Positions 9,076-18,752 of a DNA stretch of 64,000 nt are shown here, piece after piece; position 1 is the stretch's first letter, and each line of letters starts with the position of its first letter. A program made the translations under genes and the position numbers. The DNA lies in NCBI GenBank assembly GCA_901456055.1, contig CABDWT010000016.1, positions 806,001 to 870,000 of the forward strand. Reading direction: 5' to 3'. This DNA is from Phytobacter ursingii (GTDB lineage: Bacteria > Pseudomonadota > Gammaproteobacteria > Enterobacterales > Enterobacteriaceae). Below the pieces are notes generated by a model, which saw only the letters and a list, made by a program, of their open reading frames with translations, ran no database searches and had not been told where the DNA came from.

Positions 9076-9558
9076 ATGTATACCTTTATTCCTGCCTCGG
9101 CAAGTCAGCCAGGTATTCGCGCCCTGATTGCCGCCCTTGATGCATATCAGGCTGAACTTTACCCGGCTGAGAGCAATCATCTCCTCGATTTGGCATCTTT
9201 GCCACCTGAGCGCGTCATCATGCAGGCCATCGTGGATGCGACCGGTGCGATGGTCGGTTGTGGTGCCATAGTCCTTAATGACGACGGTACCGGTGAGATG
9301 AAACGGGTCTATATTGATGCGCACCATCGCGGCCAGCAACTGGGGGAAAAGCTGCTGGTAGCCCTTGAGCATGCGGCACAGGATCGCGAGTGCCACACAT
9401 TGCGCCTGGAAACGGGCATTAAACAACACGCGGCGGTCCGTCTTTATTCGCGCAGTGGATATCAGCAGCGGGAGGCTTTTGCCCCTTATGCAGAAGATCC
9501 GCTTAGCATTTTTATGGAAAAACGGCTGACTGCGGATCGGCGTTCAGCAGCTCAATAA
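9076..9558 (+). CDS. GNAT family N-acetyltransferase
   Basis: 160-aa single-domain acyl-CoA-dependent acetyltransferase. The acetyl-CoA motif A is [16 protein letters not shown] (about residues 93-108), followed by [22 protein letters not shown] typical of the family's C-terminal half. Strong AGGAGG ribosome site before the ATG. Its 3' end overlaps the convergent LysR gene by 47 bases. The substrate cannot be predicted; similar proteins act on amino acids or small amines. Confidence 0.85.
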   Translation: MYTFIPASASQPGIRALIAALDAYQAELYPAESNHLLDLASLPPERVIMQAIVDATGAMVGCGAIVLNDDGTGEMKRVYIDAHHRGQQLGEKLLVALEHAAQDRECHTLRLETGIKQHAAVRLYSRSGYQQREAFAPYAEDPLSIFMEKRLTADRRSAAQ

Positions 9559-10390
9559 AGGCGTCCAGGTGGCGGCTCTTCGCACCGCGCCGCCACACCA
9601 GCCAGGTATTCAGCCAGCGCCAGTTCTCCGCCAGCGGCCAGGCGCCAACCTGGTGGTGACCGGGCATACTTTCCAGCATGCTGCGGGGAATTAGCGCCAG
9701 CCCGGCCCCGGCAATCACACAGGCCAGCATCCCGTGATAGGACTCCATTTCGTGGATTTTACCGGGGGTTGCCTGATCGGCGTGAAACCAGCTCTCAAAA
9801 TGGCGACGATAGGAACAATTGGCGCGAAACGCATAAATACTCGAACCATTCACCTGAGCCGCCCGGGTGATGGGCTCGTGGCCATGCGGGGCGACAATCA
9901 TCATCTCTTCGCGGTAGACAGGGATCCCTTCAAGTCCGGGATGCATTACCGGCCCGTCGACAAAGGCGGCGCTCAGGGTGCCATCGAGAATACCGTCGAT
10001 CATGGTGCCGGAGGGCCCGGTTGCCAGATCGAACTGAATGCGCGGATAGCGCTGGTTATATTTCGCGAGCGTGGCCGGAATGCGTACCGCTGCGGTGCTC
10101 TCAAGCGATCCGAGAGAGAATAATCCCTGCGGTTCATCCCCGGCCACAACCATGCGTGCTTCGTCTACCAGCGCGAGGATCTGCTGGCTGTAGCGCAAAA
10201 AACTGTGTCCGGCGGGGGAGAGACGCAGCCGCTGGTTTTCACGAATAAAGAGGTCTACCCCGAGGTCCGCCTCCAGCTGGCGAATGCGGGTGGTGAGATT
10301 CGACGGCACACGATGCACTTTTTGCGCGGCCTGGGTAATGCTGCCGGTTTGCGCCACGGCGTTAAACATCTCAAGCTGCGTTAAATCCAT
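9512..10390 (-). CDS. ptrR: LysR-type regulator PtrR (YneJ)
   Basis: 292-aa LysR regulator that closely resembles E. coli YneJ/PtrR. The N-terminal helix-turn-helix region contains [18 protein letters not shown] and [20 protein letters not shown]; the C-terminal effector domain follows from about residue 90. I chose the ATG at 10390 rather than the in-frame one at 10402 because it matches the E. coli start. It is divergent from sad, as in E. coli, where PtrR is reported to regulate sad in connection with putrescine/nitrogen use. The 104-bp shared region holds the inverted repeat at 10406-10430. Confidence 0.88.
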   Translation of the reverse strand: MDLTQLEMFNAVAQTGSITQAAQKVHRVPSNLTTRIRQLEADLGVDLFIRENQRLRLSPAGHSFLRYSQQILALVDEARMVVAGDEPQGLFSLGSLESTAAVRIPATLAKYNQRYPRIQFDLATGPSGTMIDGILDGTLSAAFVDGPVMHPGLEGIPVYREEMMIVAPHGHEPITRAAQVNGSSIYAFRANCSYRRHFESWFHADQATPGKIHEMESYHGMLACVIAGAGLALIPRSMLESMPGHHQVGAWPLAENWRWLNTWLVWRRGAKSRHLDAFIELLNADPQSAVFP

Positions 10391-10405
10391 AGTGTTCTCC
10401 ATTCG

Positions 10406-10430
10406 TGAATAGTGAAGTTAATATTATTCA
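10406..10430. promoter_or_regulatory. Inverted repeat between ptrR and sad, candidate LysR operator
   Basis: TGAATA (10406-10411) and TATTCA (10425-10430) flank an AT-rich 13-base spacer in the divergent promoter region. Spacing and position suit a LysR activator site, but the arms are short. Confidence 0.35.
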
Positions 10431-10494
10431 TTTTTCAGAAATAGCAAATTCAGCGACGATAGCGCAATACCTGAACAGCGAAAGCGAGAGAATT

Positions 10495-11883
10495 ATGTTA
10501 ATTTCATCTGCCACTCATGCTATTTCCGTCAATCCGGCAACCGGAGAAACCCTCTCGGCGACGCCCTGGGCCAGTCGTGAAGACGTTGACGCGGCACTGG
10601 AACTTGCCGCCAGCGGGTATCGCCAGTGGCGACAAAAAAGTATCGCTGAGCGTGCGCAGGTGTTGCGCGCGGTCGGCGCGGTATTACGCCGCCATGGTGA
10701 GGCGATGGCGCAATTGATTTCTCAAGAAATGGGCAAGCCGATAGCCCAGGCGCGCGGCGAAGTCACCAAATCAGCCAATCTGTGCGACTGGTACGCCGAC
10801 CACGGTCCGTCGATGCTGGGTTCGGAAGCGACCCTGGTAGAAAACAATCGGGCGACGATTGAATACCGACCAATGGGGCCGATTCTGGCGGTGATGCCAT
10901 GGAACTTTCCGCTGTGGCAGGTACTACGCGGCGCGGTGCCGATTCTGCTGGCGGGCAACAGTTATCTGCTTAAGCATGCGCCGAATGTGCTGGGTTGTGC
11001 GGATCTGACAGGCAAAATCTTTGCCGAGGCGGGCGTACCGCAAGGCGTGTTTGGCTGGGTGAATGCCACCAACGACGGCGTGAGCCAGGCGATAAACGAT
11101 CCGCGCATTGCGGCGGTCACCGTCACCGGCAGCGTCCGTGCCGGAGCGGCGATTGGCGCCCAGGCGGGCTCCGCGCTGAAAAAATGCGTGCTGGAACTGG
11201 GCGGTTCTGATCCGTTTATCGTCCTCAATGATGCGGATCTCGAACTGGCCGTGAAAGCGGCAGTGGCCGGACGTTATCAAAATACCGGACAGGTTTGCGC
11301 GGCGGCAAAACGCTTTATTGTGGAGGCCGGCATTACCGATGCTTTCACGGAGAAATTTATCGCGGCGGCCGCGGCCTTGCCACAGGGGGAACCTCTGGAT
11401 GAGAGCACCTACCTTGGCCCCATGGCGCGTTACGACCTGCGCGATGAGTTGCACGCACAGGTACTGGCGACTCTGAGTGAGGGGGCAACCCTGGCGCTTG
11501 GCGGCGTGAAACCTTCGGGGGCAGGGAACTACTATCCGGCAACCGTACTGACCCATGTGACGCCGGAGATGACCGCTTTTCGTCAGGAGATGTTTGGCCC
11601 GGTGGCAGCCATCACCGTGGCGCGCGATGCGGCACATGCCCTTGAGCTGGCCAATGACAGCGATTTTGGTCTGTCGGCGACGGTATTTACCGCGGATATG
11701 GCGCTGGCAGAGGATTTTGCCGCCCGCCTGGAGTGTGGCGGGGTCTTTATTAACGGATACAGTGCCAGCGATGCCCGTGTCGCCTTCGGCGGTGTGAAGA
11801 AAAGCGGATTTGGCCGTGAGTTGTCGCATTTCGGCTTGCACGAGTTTTGTAATGCGCAAACCGTATGGAAAGATCGCCTGTGA
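10495..11883 (+). CDS. sad: NAD(P)-dependent succinate semialdehyde dehydrogenase Sad (YneI)
   Basis: 462-aa aldehyde dehydrogenase oxidising succinate semialdehyde to succinate at the end of putrescine/GABA breakdown. The catalytic Cys is in YQNTGQVCAAAKRF and the general-base Glu in LELGGSDPFIVL. The oxyanion Asn lies in MPWNFPLWQV. The frame is open from 10405, but the ATG at 10495 gives MLISSATHAISVNPATGE, matching the E. coli start and its length of 462. The gene order with ptrR, glsB and yneG is that of E. coli, except that a chemoreceptor-like gene follows here. Confidence 0.92.
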   Translation: MLISSATHAISVNPATGETLSATPWASREDVDAALELAASGYRQWRQKSIAERAQVLRAVGAVLRRHGEAMAQLISQEMGKPIAQARGEVTKSANLCDWYADHGPSMLGSEATLVENNRATIEYRPMGPILAVMPWNFPLWQVLRGAVPILLAGNSYLLKHAPNVLGCADLTGKIFAEAGVPQGVFGWVNATNDGVSQAINDPRIAAVTVTGSVRAGAAIGAQAGSALKKCVLELGGSDPFIVLNDADLELAVKAAVAGRYQNTGQVCAAAKRFIVEAGITDAFTEKFIAAAAALPQGEPLDESTYLGPMARYDLRDELHAQVLATLSEGATLALGGVKPSGAGNYYPATVLTHVTPEMTAFRQEMFGPVAAITVARDAAHALELANDSDFGLSATVFTADMALAEDFAARLECGGVFINGYSASDARVAFGGVKKSGFGRELSHFGLHEFCNAQTVWKDRL

Positions 11884-11983
11884 TCTTATGCGCGCCCTGC
11901 GGGGCGCGCCGTCTGTGGATGTCATGGTTTCGTCATAGTTCTTTCGTAAACTCGCGGGCATCGTGAGGTTACAGAAGAATATC

Positions 11984-13573
11984 ATGAACTTAACACAAAT
12001 TTTTAGCCGAATTTTTCGGCAATTAACACCGCGGCAGTTTGGCTTACTGGCAGGTATCTTCTGGATAATCGGACTTTTTTCCGCACTCCAGATAGCGTCA
12101 TCCTTCGTTCTCACTTTGTCGTTACGCGATGCGCAGCACAATGAACAACTTAATCAACACAGTCACCTGCAACAAGTGAAGGTTGACGAGGCCCGCGTGG
12201 CATTACTGGCGGCAAGTGATCTGCTTAACCGCGCAGGCGTCTATTTTATGCAGGATAAAGAGACCGGTTCTGATGGTAGCTGGCATAGCCTGATGGATGA
12301 AGCTCAGGCTGCGCTTGCAACGTCACAGAAATCCTGGCAGGCCTGGCTTGCGATGAATCCCCCGAAAGATGACGGGCTGGTCAACAGTTACCAGCTTTTC
12401 TACGGCGCAATCAAAGAGCAGGCTGACGGGCTGGTCAAAACCAATTCGATCGATGCCTTTTTTGCCGTTCCGGCCCAGGCATTTCAGGCCGATTTTAACG
12501 ATAACTACGCGCGCTTCCAGCAGGCCAGCGAAAAGCGGGCCGATGAAGGTCGTTTGACCTTAATGGGCGGGCTGGCGCGTCTGCAGCAGGTGTTTGTGCT
12601 GGTGCCTGCACTTCTGGTGATTATCGCGATTGCGGTCTGGTTTGCCATGTCGCGCTGGGTCATCACACCGCTACGTCGGCTCATTGCCCATATCAATACC
12701 CTGGCTGCCGGCGACCTTTCCACGCCATTGCCCGACGTCAAACGCTTCAACCGCGAAATTGACCAGATTGTTCTGAGCGTCGACACCATGCAGCACGGAC
12801 TACAACAACTTGTCAGTCAGGTGAGTCACGCCACTCGTTCGATGGTGAACAATATCGATAGTCTGGCGCAGGGCAACCAGAAGTTGTATCAGCAATCGAC
12901 CCGTCAGGCACAAGAACTGGAGGACGTCACGGCCCATATTGCGACGCTTGAATCCCATGTTGAAGGCAATAGCGGTTATGCCCGGCTTGCCAGTGAACGT
13001 GCGGATGAAGCGCGCAAGATTGCGGCGGGGGGCGACAGTATGATGGAGACGGTAAACCAGTCGATGCAGGCGATTGTCGGTCGTGCTTCTGAAATGCGCG
13101 GCATTGTTGAGTTAATTGACGGGGTGGCCTTCCAGACCAATATTCTGGCGCTTAATGCCGCCATCGAGGCGGCGCACGCGGGTAACCATGGGCGCGGTTT
13201 TGCTGTGGTGGCAAAAGAGGTAGGGCTGCTGGCGCGTAAGAGTAGCCATTCGACGCAAACCATCCAGCAACTGATCAACCACTCTTTACAGGGCATTAAC
13301 GACGGCACCCACGCGGTAAGCAAACTGGAAGATAATCTGCAACAGGTCACCGGCCTGGTTGGACATCTGAGCGGCTTACTGAACGATATCTCCACGGCAA
13401 CCCTCAGCCAGGGGGAGAGCATCCATCATATGACCCGTCGTCTGCATTCGTTGAATAACGTAGCGCGGCGCACCGGGGAACTGGTCACCGATGCCACCGA
13501 AGCTTCGGTGCAATTGCATAATGATTCTCACGCGCTGATGCAGGCTGTTTCCCGCTTTCGTCTCCCGGCCTGA
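11984..13573 (+). CDS. Methyl-accepting chemotaxis-like protein with altered signalling tip
   Basis: 529-aa inner-membrane receptor. Transmembrane helices lie at about residues 18-42 and 198-219 and flank a periplasmic four-helix-type sensor. A HAMP domain (SRWVITPLRRLIAHINTLAAGDL) and a coiled-coil signalling domain follow. The hairpin tip reads VAFQTNILALNAAIEAAHAG then NHGRGFAVVAKEV. In Tsr the equivalent is AARAGEQGRGFAVVAGEV, so the trimer-contact Arg and the Glu are replaced by His and Asn. There is no C-terminal NWETF-type pentapeptide. It sits between sad and glsB, 100 bases after sad. I chose the ATG at 11984; a GTG at 11963 is also in frame. Confidence 0.85.
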   Translation: MNLTQIFSRIFRQLTPRQFGLLAGIFWIIGLFSALQIASSFVLTLSLRDAQHNEQLNQHSHLQQVKVDEARVALLAASDLLNRAGVYFMQDKETGSDGSWHSLMDEAQAALATSQKSWQAWLAMNPPKDDGLVNSYQLFYGAIKEQADGLVKTNSIDAFFAVPAQAFQADFNDNYARFQQASEKRADEGRLTLMGGLARLQQVFVLVPALLVIIAIAVWFAMSRWVITPLRRLIAHINTLAAGDLSTPLPDVKRFNREIDQIVLSVDTMQHGLQQLVSQVSHATRSMVNNIDSLAQGNQKLYQQSTRQAQELEDVTAHIATLESHVEGNSGYARLASERADEARKIAAGGDSMMETVNQSMQAIVGRASEMRGIVELIDGVAFQTNILALNAAIEAAHAGNHGRGFAVVAKEVGLLARKSSHSTQTIQQLINHSLQGINDGTHAVSKLEDNLQQVTGLVGHLSGLLNDISTATLSQGESIHHMTRRLHSLNNVARRTGELVTDATEASVQLHNDSHALMQAVSRFRLPA

Positions 13574-13577
13574 TTTT

Positions 13578-13610
13578 TGCTATACTCGCAGCCCCATTTT
13601 CGGCTGCGAG
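13578..13610 (+). promoter_or_regulatory. Extended -10 promoter overlapped by a palindrome, upstream of glsB
   Basis: TGCTATACT (13578-13586) is an extended -10 element with no clear -35. A perfect 9-bp inverted repeat, CTCGCAGCC (13585-13593) and GGCTGCGAG (13602-13610), begins inside the -10 and ends just before the AAGGA ribosome site. It could be an operator at the start site or a terminator for the preceding gene; no T-run follows it. Confidence 0.45.
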
Positions 13611-13622
13611 TAAGGATCGGGT

Positions 13623-14549
13623 GTGGCGACAGTCATGGATAATGGCGTACTTGAGGCATTGCTTGAGCAGGTACGTCCACTGAAAGGTCAGGGGAAAGTG
13701 GCAGACTATATTCCCGCGCTGGCAACCGTCAGCGGGGACAAATTGGGTATCGCCATTTGTACCGTCGACGGGGAACAGTTCCAGGCCGGTGACGCCGATG
13801 AACGTTTTTCTATTCAGTCCCTTTCAAAAGTACTCAGCCTTGTGGTGGCGATGAATCATTACGAGGAAGATGAAATCTGGACGCGCGTTGGTAAAGATCC
13901 GTCCGGCCAGCCGTTTAATTCCCTTTTGCAACTGGAGATCGAACAGGGAAAACCGCGTAATCCGTTTATCAATGCCGGTGCGCTGGTGGTCTGCGATATG
14001 TTGCAAAGTCGCCTTAGCGCCCCGCGCCAGCGGATGCTGGAAATCGTGCGCAAACTTTCCGCTACGCCGGATATTGCGTTCGACAGCGTAGTGGCCCGTT
14101 CAGAGTTCGAACATTCCGCACGCAACGCGGCGATTGCCTGGCTGATGAAGTCCTTTGGTAACTTCAATAATGATGTTGCCACGGTACTGCAAAACTACTT
14201 TCATTACTGTGCGCTGAAAATGAGCTGTGTTGAGCTGGCGCGTACCTTTCTCTTTTTGGCCGATAAAGGTACGGCGCCGCATCTTGCGCAACCGGTGTTA
14301 ACGCCGCAACAAACCCGGCAGGTCAACGCGCTGATGGCAACCAGCGGGATGTATCAAAATGCTGGCGAGTTCGCCTGGCGTGTAGGCTTACCGGCAAAAT
14401 CGGGCGTGGGCGGTGGAATTGTGGCGATTGTACCGCAAGAGATGGCCATTGCGGTCTGGAGCCCGGAACTGGATGAGGCCGGAAATTCACTGGCGGGGAT
14501 TGCCTTACTGGAGGCGCTCACCCGGCAACTGGGGCGTTCAGTGTACTGA
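13623..14549 (+). CDS. glsB: Glutaminase GlsB (YneH)
   Basis: 308-aa serine-dependent glutaminase hydrolysing L-glutamine to glutamate and ammonia in the cytosol. The catalytic Ser-x-x-Lys is in [17 protein letters not shown] (about residues 61-77). Conserved blocks include [24 protein letters not shown] and [17 protein letters not shown]. The length equals E. coli GlsB if the GTG at 13623 is used. Its TGA overlaps the ATG of yneG (TGATG). Near-identity of long blocks to E. coli GlsB makes the assignment firm. Confidence 0.95.
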   Translation: MATVMDNGVLEALLEQVRPLKGQGKVADYIPALATVSGDKLGIAICTVDGEQFQAGDADERFSIQSLSKVLSLVVAMNHYEEDEIWTRVGKDPSGQPFNSLLQLEIEQGKPRNPFINAGALVVCDMLQSRLSAPRQRMLEIVRKLSATPDIAFDSVVARSEFEHSARNAAIAWLMKSFGNFNNDVATVLQNYFHYCALKMSCVELARTFLFLADKGTAPHLAQPVLTPQQTRQVNALMATSGMYQNAGEFAWRVGLPAKSGVGGGIVAIVPQEMAIAVWSPELDEAGNSLAGIALLEALTRQLGRSVY

Positions 14550-14905
14550 TGTCTGAATACGACGCATTATTTGCGCGGCTTGCCCGCTCCCCTTTTCGTT
14601 CCCGCTTTCGGCTGGGGGCGAAAGAGCGCCAGTACTGCATGGAAAAAGGGGCCGAAGCGATCGCGACACACGCGGCTGACTTTGTAGCCCGGCGTCTGGC
14701 CCCGGCGTTACCGCATAATGACGGCAAACAGACGCCAATGCGCGGCCATCCGGTCTTTATTGCCCAGCATGCCACGGCTACGTGCTGTCGGGGGTGTCTG
14801 GCAAAATGGCACGCTATTCCCGCCGGCGCTGAGCTTACCGAGGTGCAGCAGCGCTATATCGTCGGCGTTATTTACCACTGGCTGGTACTGCAAATGAATT
14901 CATAA
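14549..14905 (+). CDS. yneG: DUF4186 family protein YneG
   Basis: 118-aa DUF4186 protein of unknown function, equivalent by position and length to E. coli YneG. A CxxC-type motif (ATCCRGCLAKWHAIPAG, about residues 73-89) with nearby His residues suggests metal binding. It overlaps the glsB stop by one base and is cotranscribed with it. No membrane segment or signal peptide. Confidence 0.88.
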   Translation: MSEYDALFARLARSPFRSRFRLGAKERQYCMEKGAEAIATHAADFVARRLAPALPHNDGKQTPMRGHPVFIAQHATATCCRGCLAKWHAIPAGAELTEVQQRYIVGVIYHWLVLQMNS

Positions 14906-15027
14906 AATTAATGAATTAAGCGGTAAACGCATGTTACCAGGCTGTTGTAAATGCATTACATTAAGCTATACGCTGTTTTTGCCGCGTCGAAATGACTTGC
15001 TACATCCTTACCTGGGATTGATATGTA

Positions 15028-16473
15028 ATGCGCGCTCTTTTTTCGCCTACATTTCGCCTGTTGCGAAATGATCAGCCGTTCATCAATGCGACGGTGATTT
15101 TTCTGATCACCACGCTTTTTTATTTTGTCGGGGCAATGCTGCGTCTGGTTGAGGCACTTTCGCTTTTCTGGCCGCTAAATGCAGTGATGGCAGGGATCTT
15201 CGCCCGTTACGCTTTTTTACAGCGCTGGCCTTACTATTTGATGAGTTATCTGGCAATGCTCATCTACGATGGCGTAACCACTTCGTGGGGCTGGTCATCG
15301 GTGGTGATTAATCTTTCCAACATGGTTTTTATCGTGACCATTGCGCAACTGGTGCAACGCGAACAGCGGCTTATGCGTCACGCGCCACAACCGATCAACG
15401 CCCTTAACCTTTATGGCTACTGCCTGGTATCGGCAATGCTCTGCGCGCTTTTCGGCGCTTTTGGCTCGATGGGGGTGGTCATCAATCAGGATTTCCTGAT
15501 GCTGTTTGGCGACTGGTTCAGCGAGCAGTTCTCGACAGGGTTATTGATCCTGCCTTGCATTCTGACTGCCGTCTGGCCGACAAGGGTGCCTGTTTTTAAT
15601 AGTAAAACGCTGCTGCCGATACTGGTGTTGATTGTCTCCGTACTGGGATCGGTGTGGATCGGTGGCGCGGGCAGCCTGGCATTTCCCCTGCCAGCGCTTA
15701 TCTGGTGCGCCCTCACATTCTCCTTGCCGGTGACCTGTCTGCTGACATTAATAACCGGTGGGCTGGAGATCATTTTGATAGCCAAAGGCATGATCGATAT
15801 TTTTGTCGCCTCGCCGTTGCAGATGTCGCGCATGTTTTCTGCCCGACTGGGAATAGCCACTATGGCAATCTGCCCGGTCATTGTCTCTGTCAGCATGGAG
15901 ACCATCAACCGTCTGATGCGTCATGTTTCCCTGCGCGCGGACTACGATTTTCTGACCCGCGTTTACTCCCGCTCCGGCCTGTATGAAGCACTCAACCGCG
16001 ACAGCAATGGTTTTGCTGATAAACATCTGACGGTAATGCTGCTGGATATCGATTACTTCAAAAGCGTCAACGATAACTACGGGCACGAGTGTGGCGACCA
16101 GATGCTCGCTTCGTTTGCGCAGAAGGTACGTCAGGAGTTGGGGGGGAAGGGGATTATTGCCCGAATGGGGGGCGAAGAGTTCGCCGTGGTGGCCGTCACA
16201 TCCGGTCCGCAAGCAGGGTTATTACTGGCTGAACGACTGCGCAAGTCGGTTGAGGAACATCTTTTTCACTGGCATGCCAGAACACTGCGCCTGACGGTCA
16301 GTATTGGCGTGAGTAACGGGCAGGTGCTTTCCGGTTCGTTGACAGAGGTCTTTAATAAATTACTCGCTGAGGCGGATGAGTATCTTTATCGTTCCAAAAA
16401 AGCGGGGCGGAATTGCTCCAGTATGCGTCAGTCGCCCGTGGAAGAAGCCTTAAAATCTTCGGTCGGTTTCTAA
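15028..16473 (+). CDS. dgcF: Membrane diguanylate cyclase DgcF (YneF)
   Basis: 481-aa inner-membrane protein. About eight hydrophobic helices (residues about 20-290, MASE1-like) precede a GGDEF domain. The active-site loop is RMGGEEF (GGEEF at about 381-385), a catalytically competent variant that would make c-di-GMP from two GTP. The inhibitory RxxD I-site is absent: the equivalent segment reads GGKGIIARM. By position next to yneG it matches E. coli YneF/DgcF. The 122-bp leader holds a plausible sigma70 pair (TTGTAA near 14944 and TATACG). Confidence 0.9.
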   Translation: MRALFSPTFRLLRNDQPFINATVIFLITTLFYFVGAMLRLVEALSLFWPLNAVMAGIFARYAFLQRWPYYLMSYLAMLIYDGVTTSWGWSSVVINLSNMVFIVTIAQLVQREQRLMRHAPQPINALNLYGYCLVSAMLCALFGAFGSMGVVINQDFLMLFGDWFSEQFSTGLLILPCILTAVWPTRVPVFNSKTLLPILVLIVSVLGSVWIGGAGSLAFPLPALIWCALTFSLPVTCLLTLITGGLEIILIAKGMIDIFVASPLQMSRMFSARLGIATMAICPVIVSVSMETINRLMRHVSLRADYDFLTRVYSRSGLYEALNRDSNGFADKHLTVMLLDIDYFKSVNDNYGHECGDQMLASFAQKVRQELGGKGIIARMGGEEFAVVAVTSGPQAGLLLAERLRKSVEEHLFHWHARTLRLTVSIGVSNGQVLSGSLTEVFNKLLAEADEYLYRSKKAGRNCSSMRQSPVEEALKSSVGF

Positions 16474-16508
16474 GATAGCTGCAGAATGACCTGATTCGAC
16501 AGGCCGTG

Positions 16509-16529
16509 TTTGCCTTGTTATAAGGCAAA
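16509..16529 (+). promoter_or_regulatory. Hairpin between two diguanylate cyclase genes
   Basis: 8-bp perfect stem TTTGCCTT (16509-16516)/AAGGCAAA (16522-16529) with a 5-base loop, 35 bases after the dgcF stop. It has no T-run, so it may be a weak terminator or an mRNA stability element. The rest of the 144-bp gap shows nothing else clear. Confidence 0.4.
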
Positions 16530-16617
16530 ACGATAGAGATAAGTTATTAAATTACTTGCTACAAATTTTCATCGTCAATACTATAGCCGAGTATATGTAC
16601 CGGAAATAATTTGCGCC

Positions 16618-17673
16618 ATGAATGGATCTGACAATTTAAAGAAAAGCGAGCGGATCTCTGGCGGCAGGTTTGTCAGACGCATGTACCTGATGCGTATTCT
16701 TGGGACATTTCTCTGTTTTCTCCCCATTCTTTCGGTATTGCTTGAGTTGCATCGTCCCCTCTGGCTGATACTTTTGCTGGGCGCTAATGCCTTTATCTGG
16801 CCGACGCTGGCTTTTTTGCGCGCCCGTGGCTCCGATACCCCCCTGACCCTGGAACATCAAAACCTCATCTTAGACGCCGCTGCCGGGGGATTCTGGATAG
16901 CAATGATGTCGGTTAGCCCACTACCGTCAGTGGTCATCGCCACGATCCTGTTGTCCGATCGCCTCTCGGCGGGCGGCATTGACCTGATGCGTAAAGCCGG
17001 TCTGTTAATGCTGGCGGCATTTTCAGCAGCCTGGGTTGCGCAGGGGATGCATATTGATGTGCAAGTCTCTCAGCGCACCATGTTTGCTACGCTACCGCTG
17101 ATTGCCATTTATATGCTGGCGCTCAGCGTACTGACCCATAATATTGCCGTTAAGCTGCGAAATAAAAGCCGCGAGCTGGAACGCATTGCGATGATGGATC
17201 CTCTGCTGGATATTGCTAATCGCCGCCTGCTGGAAAAACGTATCCAATATGAACTGGATAAACTGCGTGAATTGCCGCGTAATTCAATGCTGATGTTCAT
17301 CGATATAGATAACTTTAAAGAGGTCAACGATCGGTTTGGCCACAAAGTGGGCGACGCGCTGCTGGTCACAGTGTCGAAGATTTTACATGCCGCGACGCGA
17401 AAGACTGATACGCCGGCCCGCCTGGGGGGCGATGAATTTGTGATTTTGCTTCCGGATACCACAGCGGAAGAAGCGCTCGCTGTTGCCGGGCGAATTATGG
17501 ATTCCGCCGCCGTGATGAGCGTAAGCCAGGAATACGCCTTCCACTGTACCCTCAGCATTGGCATTGCCAGCGCAACCCAGGGGATGCAAAACGTCACCGA
17601 CTGGCTGAAAGCAGCGGATGACGCCCTCTATAAAGCAAAACGTCGCGGTAAAAATCAAATCTACTCACACTGA
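16618..17673 (+). CDS. Membrane diguanylate cyclase with MASE2-like sensor
   Basis: 351-aa protein. Four to five transmembrane helices (residues about 22-180, resembling the MASE2 module of DgcC/AdrA) precede a GGDEF domain. The active site RLGGDEF is intact at about 270-274, and an RxxD I-site (RKTD) lies just upstream, so product inhibition is expected. DgcC-type enzymes drive curli/cellulose production in E. coli; whether this one does is unknown. It is the second of three consecutive cyclase genes, 144 bp after dgcF, and has no counterpart at this place in E. coli. Confidence 0.85.
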   Translation: MNGSDNLKKSERISGGRFVRRMYLMRILGTFLCFLPILSVLLELHRPLWLILLLGANAFIWPTLAFLRARGSDTPLTLEHQNLILDAAAGGFWIAMMSVSPLPSVVIATILLSDRLSAGGIDLMRKAGLLMLAAFSAAWVAQGMHIDVQVSQRTMFATLPLIAIYMLALSVLTHNIAVKLRNKSRELERIAMMDPLLDIANRRLLEKRIQYELDKLRELPRNSMLMFIDIDNFKEVNDRFGHKVGDALLVTVSKILHAATRKTDTPARLGGDEFVILLPDTTAEEALAVAGRIMDSAAVMSVSQEYAFHCTLSIGIASATQGMQNVTDWLKAADDALYKAKRRGKNQIYSH

Positions 17674-17783
17674 CAAACGTGCTGAATACGCTAAGCTTTA
17701 TCCTGTACACCGCGAATCGATCACTCGATCACGCCTTATAAACGCGGACACCTGCCGATACTGACTAGCGAGATAGGCTCTTT

Positions 17784-18752
17784 ATGAAAACTCCTGCTAT
17801 TCCCTTTGATGAGGAAAAACGCCTGGCGTCGTTGCGCGAATCCGGGTTGCTTGATTCAGGAACTAATGAACGTTTCGACCGCCTGACAAGGCTGGCAAAG
17901 CGGTTATTCAATGTTCCTATCGCGCTGGTAACGCTGGTGGGGGAAAAGACCCTGCATTTTAAAACCAGTGATGGCCGCGCTCACGAAAGCCTGCCGCGCC
18001 ATCTCTCTTTTTGCGGACACACCATCCTCAGCACAACGCCGCTTATCGTCAACGATGCCGGTAGCGACGAGCGCTTTTGTGATAACCCGCTGGTAACCGG
18101 AGAATCCCATCTGCGTTTTTATGCAGGCTATCCACTGCGCCTGCCCGATGGCGCGCTTGTCGGTTCCTTTTGTCTGCTCGATCGCAGCCCGCGTGCGTTC
18201 TCATCGGCCGAGGTGGATATTCTGAAAGATTTTGCGCTGATCGTGGAAAATGAGTTCGCCGTGATGAGCGCTGCCACGACCGATGAACTCACCGGGCTCT
18301 TTAACCGCCGTGCGTTTGATAACCTGGTGAAATTTGCGATTAGTAGTGCCCGTCGTCGCGCTGAGCCGTTGGCGCTGGCGTGGCTTGATCTCGATGGTTT
18401 CAAGCAGATCAACGACAGTTGGGGCCACAACGAGGGCGACGAAGCCTTGCGTTCAATGGCGAAAGTGATGCGCGAAAGCTTTAGGGAAGCGGATCTGTTG
18501 GTGCGTTATGGTGGCGATGAATTCGCGGTGCTTTTCTCCGACACGCATGAACAAGGCGCGTGGATTGCCGTTGAGTATCTGGTTGAGCAGACCGAAGCCT
18601 GGAACCTGTCCTCCGGTAAACCCTGGAAGCTTGCTTTTTCATGGGGAGTGAGTGAGTTCGATCATAACGGTAATGGCGATATAAAAGCCTGGCTGGAAGA
18701 TGCAGATGCCAAAATGTACGCCATGAAGACCAAAAACCATCGCGAACGCTAA
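17784..18752 (+). CDS. GAF-GGDEF diguanylate cyclase (DgcP/YeaP-like)
   Basis: 322-aa soluble protein. An N-terminal GAF domain (about residues 20-155, with VPIALVTLVGEKTLHFKT and SFCGHTILSTTPLIVND) precedes a GGDEF domain (about 160-320). The catalytic loop RYGGDEF is at about 243-247, and the I-site READ lies just upstream. The architecture matches E. coli DgcP (YeaP), though it sits at a different locus. It is the third cyclase in a row, 110 bp after the second, which suggests independent promoters rather than tight coupling. Confidence 0.87.
   Translation: MKTPAIPFDEEKRLASLRESGLLDSGTNERFDRLTRLAKRLFNVPIALVTLVGEKTLHFKTSDGRAHESLPRHLSFCGHTILSTTPLIVNDAGSDERFCDNPLVTGESHLRFYAGYPLRLPDGALVGSFCLLDRSPRAFSSAEVDILKDFALIVENEFAVMSAATTDELTGLFNRRAFDNLVKFAISSARRRAEPLALAWLDLDGFKQINDSWGHNEGDEALRSMAKVMRESFREADLLVRYGGDEFAVLFSDTHEQGAWIAVEYLVEQTEAWNLSSGKPWKLAFSWGVSEFDHNGNGDIKAWLEDADAKMYAMKTKNHRER

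Noticed and set aside
10924-12141. 405-aa open frame antisense to sad and the receptor gene
   Set aside because: Low-complexity composition and complete overlap with two well-supported genes on the other strand.
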